A stretch of DNA of 13,726 nucleotides from DATLHO01 sp035539855 (GTDB lineage: Bacteria > Bacteroidota > Ignavibacteria > OLB7), in the NCBI GenBank assembly GCA_035539855.1, contig DATLHO010000124.1, forward strand, positions 1 to 13,726, given 5' to 3'. A program made the translations under genes and the position numbers. Shown here piece after piece: positions 6,976 through 13,726 of the stretch. Each line of letters starts with the position of its first letter. Position 1 is the first letter of the stretch. The notes under the pieces were generated by a model. The model did not search any database. It was given only the letters and a program-made list of their open reading frames with translations, and was not told the origin of the DNA.

Positions 6976-9099
6976 CTAAAGCTCGATCCGGCCGACGGAC
7001 AGACTGCCGTCACGCATTTCCACGACGACGAAATACACACCGTGCGGTATCCCGAGGGGCGGATCGATGCGCACGGTGCTCCTGCCTGCGCCATCGGGAC
7101 TGAATCGGGCAAGCCGGTGACCCAGCGCATCGACGAGCCCGATCGCGCGCATGGAGGTCGACCCGGGGTCGACGCGGATGCTCAACGCTCCGTCGCTTTG
7201 CGTGATCGTGAGCATAGCGCTTCGCACGATCGCAGCGGACTCTCCGATACGCGCCGCACCGACGAGGTCGCGCACGACGATCTCACCGGCCGACGAGACG
7301 GCGACGACACGACCTCCGCGGACCGCGACACCCTCGAGTCCCCCTTCGATGGCCGGCGTGGAGATCTGCCAGGTGACGCCGGCGTCGGCCGTCACGAGCG
7401 CCTTCTGGTTATTGCCGACGACGATTCCGTTGCGGCCGTCGGCGAAGGCGATGTCGCGATACGCGAAGAGGTCGGTCGCCGTCACGTGCCATGACTCGCC
7501 GGCATCGGTCGTCCGAAACAGAACGCCGTCGCCGACGGCGATGATCGTGTCGCGATCGATCGCATGCACGGCGCGCAGCGTGAACGTCGCCGCGTACCGC
7601 CGGTCGATCCACGTGGCGCCGCCGTCGGACGAGCGGTACATCTCGCCCATGATGCCGACCACCCAGAGGTCACCATCACGCGTTCGCGAAATCCCAAGCA
7701 GCTCGGTCGCGGTCGGTGACGTCACCGGAATCCACGTCGCGCCCGTATCGCTGCTCTTCCAGACCAGGCTCGAGTCCGCGGTGCGCCCGAGCATCCAGAC
7801 GGTGCCTCCCACGTCGAGCGTGACGTCGTTGAGCCGCACGTCCCTGCCGAGCGGAGTCGCGAGCGCGATGTCGCCCGCTGGTGTCCCTCGAATGACCACG
7901 CCGCTGTCGCCCACGGCGAGGAAGTCTCCGCCGGGCAGCCAGACGGTGGCCGTCAGCGCCGAGCGCACGGTCGTCGCGATCCGTCGCAGAGACTGCTGGC
8001 GCTCGTCGCTGATCACGAGATGTCCGTTCGCGCCGGTGGCAATGATCCGCCCGCTGCCGTCGAGAGCGACGTCGCTGTAGACTCCGCCCAACGCGGTGGT
8101 CGCGCGCGGGCTCCAGGTTCGACCGCCGTCGACGGTGATGAGCACGGCTCCGCCACGGCCGACCGCCGCACCGTACGTCGAATCGAAGTACTCGATATCA
8201 TTGTCGAAGCCTGCGGGAAGATTCTCCGCAGCGGTCCAGACCGCGCCGCCATTGGTCGTCGTCATCACGGTTCCGAAGCGCCCGATCGCCGTCCCGCGAA
8301 GGGCAGACGCGAACGCAACGTCATGCAGCTCGAGCGTCGCAACGTCGAACACGGCCTCGGACCATGTGACGCCTGCGTCGGTGGAGCGGAGGATCGCAGC
8401 GCGGTATTGACCGAGATAGTACCGGGAGCCGACAGCGACGGCGACGGTCGGGCTGGCGAACGAGACGGCTTGCAGAAACGGTCCGTCGGTCGTCTCCGCT
8501 GCGACGGACCACGTCGCACCCGCATCGGATGAGCGCAGCACCGTGCCACCGGTACCGACCGCAAGTCCGACGATGCCGTGGAATTCGACGGCGGTCAGCG
8601 GCGACGAAATCGGGAGCGCCATCGGCCGCCACGTCGCACCGGCGTCGGTCGTCCGGTACATGACTGCGGTATCGAAGACGGCCACTCGACCGACGACGAC
8701 ACCGATCGACGGCGTGCTGAACGCGATGTCGGAGAGGTCCGTGGTCGTCTCGACGGACCTCGATTGCCAGTTCGCGCCGTCGACGGATCGATAGACGCGT
8801 CCGCCGTTGCCGACGGCCCACACGCCGCCCGCCCCGTCGTGTTCGATGTCAGCGAACGCCGTCTGAGCGTCGACGATCGACATCGTCACGGTGCGGCCCG
8901 AGTCCGCGCTTCGAGCGATGACGCCACCGTCGGCGACCAGATAGAGCATGCCCGCATCGTCCCACGTCAGCGCACGATACGTGGGTCCCGGCATCGGATC
9001 GATCCGTCGCCACTGGTCGCTCTGCTGAGCGGTGAGCGGCGGTGCGAACGCGAACAGGGCTACGATCGCGCTGACGAAGGCGACAGAAGTGATGGTCAT
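6976..9099 (-). CDS. Secreted Asp-box (Ycf48/BNR-type) beta-propeller protein with T9SS-type C-terminal sorting domain
   Basis: This 707-aa exported protein has a signal peptide at residues 1-25 (VAFVSAIVALFAFAPPLTAQ). About eleven Asp-box motifs (S/T-x-D/N-x-G-x-x-W or close variants) span residues 64-578. Examples are TTDAGATW at 150, SSDAGATW at 190, STDAGVTW at 239, TTNGGAVW at 281, TVDGGRTW at 322, SSDTGATW at 449, SSDGGATW at 490, TTDAGESW at 530 and TADAGVTW at 570. Between them are 'AVGdgG.v.rS' strands, as in Ycf48-like and sortilin-type propellers. Residues about 625-707 match a T9SS type-A sorting domain: IGLVDALGHRLARF, then IPHGVYFVVVEMRDGSLSV. The predicted product is exported and surface-anchored; its ligand is unknown. 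This family label does not imply photosystem assembly. ATG 9099 was chosen by signal peptide; the frame is open to 9375 but that part is the conserved non-coding leader. No Shine-Dalgarno is seen. Confidence 0.92.
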   Translation of the reverse strand: MTITSVAFVSAIVALFAFAPPLTAQQSDQWRRIDPMPGPTYRALTWDDAGMLYLVADGGVIARSADSGRTVTMSIVDAQTAFADIEHDGAGGVWAVGNGGRVYRSVDGANWQSRSVETTTDLSDIAFSTPSIGVVVGRVAVFDTAVMYRTTDAGATWRPMALPISSPLTAVEFHGIVGLAVGTGGTVLRSSDAGATWSVAAETTDGPFLQAVSFASPTVAVAVGSRYYLGQYRAAILRSTDAGVTWSEAVFDVATLELHDVAFASALRGTAIGRFGTVMTTTNGGAVWTAAENLPAGFDNDIEYFDSTYGAAVGRGGAVLITVDGGRTWSPRATTALGGVYSDVALDGSGRIIATGANGHLVISDERQQSLRRIATTVRSALTATVWLPGGDFLAVGDSGVVIRGTPAGDIALATPLGRDVRLNDVTLDVGGTVWMLGRTADSSLVWKSSDTGATWIPVTSPTATELLGISRTRDGDLWVVGIMGEMYRSSDGGATWIDRRYAATFTLRAVHAIDRDTIIAVGDGVLFRTTDAGESWHVTATDLFAYRDIAFADGRNGIVVGNNQKALVTADAGVTWQISTPAIEGGLEGVAVRGGRVVAVSSAGEIVVRDLVGAARIGESAAIVRSAMLTITQSDGALSIRVDPGSTSMRAIGLVDALGHRLARFSPDGAGRSTVRIDPPLGIPHGVYFVVVEMRDGSLSVGRIEL

Positions 9100-9175
9100 G
9101 TCGAAGCGGGGGACGGCGACGCCGCAGGTGCGGGGCCGAGGGTGTAGGTGATGTGCGCGGAGGAAGATCGGGATT
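9097..9175 (-). repeat. 79-bp conserved leader element, copy 2 (5' leader of the Asp-box propeller gene)
   Basis: This copy has 84% ungapped identity to 5288-5366. It ends on the minus strand exactly with the ATG (9097-9099) of the 707-aa gene. Similarity fades within the first dozen codons and stops upstream of 9176. It can form a small CCGCA/TGCGG hairpin at 9122-9133, at the same place as the hairpin in copy 1 but in a shifted register. Its position argues for a 5'-UTR or initiation-region function. Confidence 0.75.
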
Positions 9176-9541
9176 TTCGAGGAATCGCACTGCGAGGTGG
9201 ATGACCCGTACAATGCACCATCGCTCGGGACTGCACCACGCCGATATCTTCTAAGTTGATCTCCATTGAAGCCGACAAGGAGAGCTGAAGCAGCACCTGG
9301 CGCAACAACCAACCGGATGCCTGCCAAGCGAACTTGGTGGTTTTCCATCAGAGCCGATCCCGACGTTCGCCGCAAAAGATGGACTCTCGTCGAGAGAATA
9401 TGGTAAGCCTAGACAGCCGGTTTCGCCTCACGGGCAATACGGCAACACACCCCAGCCCGTGCGTGCAACAGTTACATCTGCTCAATCATCGACAATCAGC
9501 ACCTGAACAATGACCATCGACCTGAGGACGCCGATTCCGCC
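9176..9541. other. 366-bp intergenic region between the TIR gene and the propeller leader
   Basis: No gene is supported here. GC falls from about 60% (9181-9240, hand count 36/60) to about 50% (9241-9300, 30/60), so the left edge of the low-GC tract lies near 9240. The only structure seen is a 6-bp stem with one-base loop (ctctcg/cgagag, 9384-9396), too small to call a terminator. The promoter of the propeller gene should be in the left part, and the end of the TIR transcript in the right part. Neither could be assigned to clear boxes. Confidence 0.45.
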
Positions 9542-12460
9542 TCACGATTCTGCCAACGCGCTCCTGACTAGACAACCATCGACGAGAGCATACTGCGTGC
9601 CCTTGGACAACCGATTCAGCGCCGTGACAAGGCCGCCACCATACTTCGAAGGGTATTTCCCGTTAAAACCAAAGGCTCCGCGTAGCTCTTCATTTGAATT
9701 GTAGATTGTGACGAGCCGGTCGAGCTGCACAGATGATAGCTCCCGGAGATGCGGCAGCACTATGGCAAGTTCATTGGCGCGTTCGTAAGATGCACACCGG
9801 GAAAGTGCCTCACTGTATGCCTCGAAGACGCGACTGTCCTCTATCAATAGTCGCATGACCGACGCAACTGCAGTTTCCCACGTGGCGGAGAGAGCTTGAA
9901 AGCGGCCAATGAAGCCATACGGGTCTCGGCCCAACCGGATCGATATCACAGGCACGCCACGAGCAACTGCGTACCCAACCTCCTGATCTGTCCAGTTGCT
10001 CTCATGATAACCTTCGGTTAGGAGTGCCACGAAGCAATCCATGGACGCCAAGGCGTTCTCAATTTCCACAACCCACTCCCGTGTGGGCTCAACGTCCTCG
10101 TGCGCTACAAAGGCCCCGCAGCCGAATCGTGCTAGCTGTTGCTTGACCGCAGCGGTTTCACGCTTCACTTCAGATTTATGGCTTAAGAATATACGGTATC
10201 CACAGTCTCCCCAAATCCGTGACAATGATGACGTCGCGAGCTTCCGTGTCCCCGCAAGAAGCAATCCCGAACGCCGTCTCCAATCGTCATCAGCCGTGGG
10301 GAGCATCTCCAGAAACACGCGCGCGAAGTACTCGTTCGCAACATTGTGAAGAAGAGACAGTCTGTCTCGTAGTTCGCGTTCGAGCCTGTCCTTCTCCTGT
10401 ACTACCGATAAATACAAATCCTTAGGCAACTCTAAGAAGAGGGCGTGTCCATGTGTACCTCCATTCCAATTGTCGAACTCCCACCCAGCATCTATACGGT
10501 GCTTCGCATTGACAAGAAGGGCCTGCACCTCGCGGTTTCCCTCGCGTTCATAAAGGGCTGCGAGTACGGCCAAGTAATGCTCCAGTTTGGAGACCAGCTC
10601 AAACTGTGTGGTTTCTTCTTCCATACCTTGCGCCGTGCACTAACGGCCTGAAGGAACTAGTGTGATTAGATAACGCCAGCGCTGCCAGCGCGAGTGAGTT
10701 TCTACTATCATCACCCCACGTATCGTCCCGCTTCCACTTCTCTAACAATTCCGAGGGCCTCGAGTATATGGAGCAGGTTTCCTACCCGCTCAACTCTAGC
10801 CGCGCTGAACCGTTTTGCAATTTCCTCGACAGACATCAACTCGCCAGAAGCGGCAAGCAAAGATCGCACCGCCAGCGTCTGCTCCTTAATCGCCTTGGGC
10901 CATTGCAGCTTCTCAAACGCTTCGTCATTCGGCTTTGGCACGGCTGCTTGAGTCGACCTTGGCTCATTGCGCAAGTCGATTGTCCCTTGCTGATCCCGCG
11001 CTTGGTATTCCGCCCGAAGCCATCGGATGAGCCCCCGCGCCTCCTCCTCCGCCCTCTCATGATTGAGCGCGACGAGCCGACTCAGAATCACTTCATCGAA
11101 CTCTTCCCGCTTGTCATATGGCAGCAGCGGCAGGAGATCGTCCCACCCATACTGAAGGAGCACCACGCGATCGAGATCGTCATGGATATCCTGGAGCACG
11201 GATACCAACCCCTCCTCGTGAACTTTCTTCTCCTTCGCCGTTAGGGTCGCGCCGCGACGGAGCTTTTCGAGGACGTTGTACATGTCCGTGATCGTCAACA
11301 TCGGGTGCAGGGATTGCTGGCGCTTGCGATGGGCGTCAAGCTGCTCGGCGAGCTGTTCGACTTGTGTGACTTGCCCTGGCCCTTGAGATGGAAACGGATA
11401 AGTCTCAAAGCAAGCACTTTTCACGTAGACAAGGTCATTCCCGACGCCCAGACGACTGCCGGTAGCAACCGCCCAAACGGAGTGAATTACGCTAGAAAGA
11501 ACGCCAAGGTGAAACCCACTCTCTAGTGCGATATTTACCAACTTGTTATCCGGAAGGATCTCCGCGTCCAAAAACACGAAAAACCTATGCTTTGATGTCT
11601 CAGGGGTTGCGATATATCGGCGGATATTCTTGATCTGATCTCGTAGCTTGGGATTCGTCTCGCCGAAGAGCCACCACTTCTCGCGGCGACTTGGCCGATT
11701 ATTGACGTCGCGCTCGGGCTTCACTCTCTCAAAGACCCACTGATAAACCTCCGGAAAGTCCGAGCGGACCCGCTCCGCGCTCAATCCCGTAAGATCTATG
11801 TCGAATAAATCTCTCGACCTCTGCGCCAGGTCTCGACCGTTCCGATAAGGTCGAATATGTCGCGAAAGTCCATGTCGCCGTCCGAAGCCGAGCTCTCTTG
11901 CCTCATCCAGATTGATTATGAAACCACTCCCGAACAGCGAAACGCCGCGATTACTTATGTCTGTGTTTGCTCGGAGTGACCTGGCACCGGCGACATCTGG
12001 TCCAATCGAGATGTGGGGCAAGATGCGTCCGGTACTTCTGGCCAGGACGACGCCATGCTCGTGTGAATCACTGGTCGCTTCGGAAATCACCTTATCGAGG
12101 ACCCCACGTTGCAGGCCTCGCTCCGCCACGGTGATTGCAATCCTGACATCTGCTCCGTCTGATGCATCCACCCAAGGGTGATCCGGAATCGCATAAACCA
12201 GCGAGAGGCCATCATCGCCCTCCATGTTTGCTGCTACCACTCTCCGGTTGAAGGCTTGGCGAAGACTGTTGGTTGTGATTAAGCCGAATCGTCGAACCGA
12301 GCCTCCTCTCAAGGCCTGCGCAGAGCGTTGCCACCAATACATCACAATATCTACGCTACTTGGCAAATCTGCATAGGTATTACGCAACGCTGTTGTGTAA
12401 CCATCACCCAGCCCCTGTCGCATCAATGCGACTCCCAGAAACGGTGGGTTCCCCACAATG
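9240..12460. other. Low-GC tract, probable horizontally acquired segment
   Basis: Hand counts of 60-bp samples are 43% at 10381-10440, 45% at 11521-11580, 43% at 11581-11640 and 52% at 12361-12420. Outside it they are 72% at 7801-7860, 67% at 12481-12540 and 67% at 12841-12900. GC partly recovers (57-60%) in 11041-11340. The tract contains the whole TIR gene and the 3' part of the methyltransferase. No integrase, transposase, tRNA or flanking direct repeat was seen. The borders are approximate. Confidence 0.65.
9542..10624 (-). CDS. TIR-domain protein, putative defence effector
   Basis: This 360-aa, probably cytosolic protein has a central TIR domain at residues about 142-262. Box 1 is YRIFLSHKSEVKRE (143-156), the middle has AFVAHEDVEPTREWVVEIENAL (171-192, written here as AFVAHEDVEP and TREWVVEIENAL), and next is DCFVALLTEGYHESNW (196-211). 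The motif SNWTDQEVGYA places the likely NADase glutamate at E215, in the position used by bacterial TIR NAD+ hydrolases. Box 3-like VPVISIRLGRDPYGFIG follows. The N-terminal 140 residues are largely helical, charged and unrecognised; the last 95 residues (about 265-360) form another unrecognised module. There is no signal peptide. It lies 86 bp downstream of a methyltransferase on the same strand, so co-transcription is likely. Many bacterial TIR proteins deplete NAD+ on phage sensing (Thoeris and related). That role is inference here. GC near 43% in one sample suggests transfer. The start ATG is preceded by AAGG, too close for an ideal ribosome site. Confidence 0.88.
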   Translation of the reverse strand: MEEETTQFELVSKLEHYLAVLAALYEREGNREVQALLVNAKHRIDAGWEFDNWNGGTHGHALFLELPKDLYLSVVQEKDRLERELRDRLSLLHNVANEYFARVFLEMLPTADDDWRRRSGLLLAGTRKLATSSLSRIWGDCGYRIFLSHKSEVKRETAAVKQQLARFGCGAFVAHEDVEPTREWVVEIENALASMDCFVALLTEGYHESNWTDQEVGYAVARGVPVISIRLGRDPYGFIGRFQALSATWETAVASVMRLLIEDSRVFEAYSEALSRCASYERANELAIVLPHLRELSSVQLDRLVTIYNSNEELRGAFGFNGKYPSKYGGGLVTALNRLSKGTQYALVDGCLVRSALAES

Positions 12461-13726
12461 AACTCCGCCTCCGGCCACTCCGCCTTCCGCGGATTCACAT
12501 ACCGCATCACCGGCACGCGCGCTGTCTCGTCGGGGACATCCTCGCCCGTGACCGGGTGCTTCTTCATCGTGCGGCCATCCCAGCGGGTGACGGGCTCGCC
12601 GTGCTCGTCGAGCTGCGGCTCGACCGCGTCATACTCGAGCAGCGCGTCGCGATTTTCGATGTTGTTGTACTGGTGCAGCACCGGCTCGCGCGGGAGCGCA
12701 TCGCCGTGCGTGCGGAAGTGCCACTGCAGGTAGCCAATCCAGAGCACGAGGTCGGCGATCGCCGCGGCCCGCGGGTTGATTTCGATGCCGAGGAGCTGGT
12801 GGGGATCGACGGTGAGCTCGGTGAGTTCGAGAGACTGCGTACTCTCGCCGAGCTGGTGGAGCGTGTCGAGCACTTCGCCCTCGAGGCGCTTCAGGTGCTC
12901 GAGCGTGACGTAGAGAAAGTTGCCGGTGCCGCACGCCGGATCGAGCACGCGCGTCGTGCAGAGCCGGTGGTGGAACGTCTTCAGCTCGCGTACCGCCTCG
13001 TCGCGATCACCGTTGTTCATGAGGGCGACCGTCGCGGCGCGCGTCGCATCCCACTCCTGGCGGAGCGGCTCGACGATCGTCGGCATCACGAGGCGCTCGA
13101 CGTAGGCGCGCGGCGTGTAGTGGGCGCCGAGCTTGTGCCGCTCGATCGGATCGAGCGCGCGCTCGAGAAGCGTTCCGAAGATCGCCGGCTCGACGTCGTG
13201 CCAGTCGGACTTCCCCGCATCGATGAGAAGCTCGAGCTGATCCTTCGTCAGCGGAAGCGCCTCGATGTTCTGGAAGAGCCCGCCGTTGAACCGCAGCAGC
13301 TTCTTCCGGAGAATCCCCGAGAACCCGCCGCGGTCCATGTCGCTCCAGAGCGCACGCATGTTGTCGACGAACGCCTCCGGCTCCTGACGCAGGTCCTCGA
13401 GCAATTGCGTGAACGCGCGCTCCGGGATGAGCTTCACATCCTCGGCGAACATCGTGAGGATGCAGCGCATCAGGAACTGCGCGGCCGCCTCTGGCTTGTG
13501 TCCGGATGCCTCGAGCGAGCGCGCCAGGACGGCGAGTCGATCGGCGACGTCTCGCGTGACCTTTGCCGAGTGCCGCGACGGATCGAGCGACATCGGCTCG
13601 GTCCAGACCGTGCGCAGGAGGGTCCGCACTTCGTCTGTCGCGATATCCTGGAAACGAATGCGGTGGTTGCGCGCATCGGGGAAGGGCACGTACGTCTTTC
13701 CCGAACGCGAGAAGTCCGCGAAGAGC
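10711..13726 (-). CDS. MmeI/YeeA-like DNA adenine methyltransferase (type IIG-like restriction-modification), 5' end beyond the window
   Basis: The minus-strand frame is open to the right edge, so at least 1005 residues are visible and the N-terminus is missing. A GTG at 13687-13689 exists but is preceded in frame by ADFSRSGKTYV, which continues the family pattern, so it is probably internal. Counting from that GTG, a helical spacer (1-185) is followed by motif X-like LGAHYTPRAYVE (187-198). AdoMet motif I is DPACGTGNF (250-258) and catalytic motif IV is NPPF (414-417; nt 12439-12450). The expected gamma-class N6-adenine chemistry follows. The target-recognition region spans about 560-770, with KWWLFGE and IATPETSKHRFFVFLDAE, both typical of MmeI relatives. 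A C-terminal helical part and a winged-helix-like end (MSVEEIAKRFSAARVERVG) complete it. An N-terminal nuclease, expected in a single-chain restriction enzyme, cannot be checked. GC drops sharply just 3' of motif IV. The TIR gene follows on the same strand. Confidence 0.9.
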   Translation of the reverse strand, partial: LFADFSRSGKTYVPFPDARNHRIRFQDIATDEVRTLLRTVWTEPMSLDPSRHSAKVTRDVADRLAVLARSLEASGHKPEAAAQFLMRCILTMFAEDVKLIPERAFTQLLEDLRQEPEAFVDNMRALWSDMDRGGFSGILRKKLLRFNGGLFQNIEALPLTKDQLELLIDAGKSDWHDVEPAIFGTLLERALDPIERHKLGAHYTPRAYVERLVMPTIVEPLRQEWDATRAATVALMNNGDRDEAVRELKTFHHRLCTTRVLDPACGTGNFLYVTLEHLKRLEGEVLDTLHQLGESTQSLELTELTVDPHQLLGIEINPRAAAIADLVLWIGYLQWHFRTHGDALPREPVLHQYNNIENRDALLEYDAVEPQLDEHGEPVTRWDGRTMKKHPVTGEDVPDETARVPVMRYVNPRKAEWPEAEFIVGNPPFLGVALMRQGLGDGYTTALRNTYADLPSSVDIVMYWWQRSAQALRGGSVRRFGLITTNSLRQAFNRRVVAANMEGDDGLSLVYAIPDHPWVDASDGADVRIAITVAERGLQRGVLDKVISEATSDSHEHGVVLARSTGRILPHISIGPDVAGARSLRANTDISNRGVSLFGSGFIINLDEARELGFGRRHGLSRHIRPYRNGRDLAQRSRDLFDIDLTGLSAERVRSDFPEVYQWVFERVKPERDVNNRPSRREKWWLFGETNPKLRDQIKNIRRYIATPETSKHRFFVFLDAEILPDNKLVNIALESGFHLGVLSSVIHSVWAVATGSRLGVGNDLVYVKSACFETYPFPSQGPGQVTQVEQLAEQLDAHRKRQQSLHPMLTITDMYNVLEKLRRGATLTAKEKKVHEEGLVSVLQDIHDDLDRVVLLQYGWDDLLPLLPYDKREEFDEVILSRLVALNHERAEEEARGLIRWLRAEYQARDQQGTIDLRNEPRSTQAAVPKPNDEAFEKLQWPKAIKEQTLAVRSLLAASGELMSVEEIAKRFSAARVERVGNLLHILEALGIVREVEAGRYVG

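Noticed and set aside
7151..8080. 309-codon plus-strand frame opposite the Asp-box propeller
   Set aside because: It is Ser/Thr/Pro/Arg-rich with a repetitive character that mirrors the Asp-box repeats on the other strand.
9384..9396. Small hairpin after the TIR gene as its terminator
   Set aside because: It has only 6 bp with a one-base loop and no U-rich run on the minus strand, and lies about 145 bp past the stop.
13687..13689. GTG as the true start of the methyltransferase
   Set aside because: The codons upstream of it continue in frame with family-like sequence to the window edge. A protein starting here would lack the usual N-terminal region.
1..13726. tRNA, rRNA, CRISPR array, insertion sequence or integrase
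   Set aside because: I saw no regularly spaced repeats, no cloverleaf-like sequence, no transposase or integrase motifs and no terminal inverted repeats flanking the low-GC tract.

Overview
The window is high-GC DNA (hand counts of 60-bp samples give about 65-72% outside the 9.2-12.5 kb stretch) and almost all genes lie on the minus strand. Two large secreted proteins end in domains resembling the type IX secretion (T9SS) type-A C-terminal sorting domain. Start codons mostly lack a Shine-Dalgarno sequence. Together this points to the Bacteroidota/Chlorobiota/Kapabacteria/Rhodothermota side of the tree. A high-GC Kapabacteria- or Rhodothermota-like organism is my best guess, by inference only.

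Layout. (1) 1-1467, minus: the N-terminal 489 codons of a secreted protein that runs off the left edge. (2) 1468-1697: a divergent intergenic region with a perfect 7+1+7 palindrome. (3) 1698-3011, plus: a DUF21/CBS/CorC-HlyC membrane protein, the only plus-strand gene. (4) 3051-5177, minus: a 708-aa surface protein with a WD40-like propeller, an ASH-like module and a T9SS-type C-terminus. (5) 5174-5483: a leader region with a 38-codon ORF, a 79-bp element and a strong hairpin terminator. (6) 5484-6650, minus: a 388-aa secreted protein with an amidotransferase-like fold and an Ig/HYR-like domain. (7) 6976-9099, minus: a 707-aa Asp-box (Ycf48/BNR-type) propeller with a T9SS-type C-terminus. Its 5' leader carries the second copy of the 79-bp element. 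(8) 9542-10624, minus: a TIR-domain protein. (9) 10711 to the right edge, minus: an MmeI/YeeA-like DNA adenine methyltransferase, cut at its 5' end by the window edge.

The window falls into two worlds. The left 9.2 kb looks like a chromosomal block of exported, mostly beta-propeller proteins, probably displayed at the cell surface. The right 4.5 kb is a probable defence locus in which the methyltransferase is transcribed before the TIR gene, with an 86-bp gap. A low-GC tract (about 43-57% in samples) covers the TIR gene and the 3' part of the methyltransferase. It ends abruptly near 12460, beside the catalytic NPPF motif, so the methyltransferase looks mosaic: native-looking catalytic half, foreign-looking specificity half.

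The most distinctive non-coding signal is the 79-bp leader shared at 84% ungapped identity by the two T9SS-protein genes (9097-9175 and 5288-5366). Its mismatches show no codon-position bias, so it looks like a nucleic-acid element or a duplicated 5' leader rather than conserved peptide.
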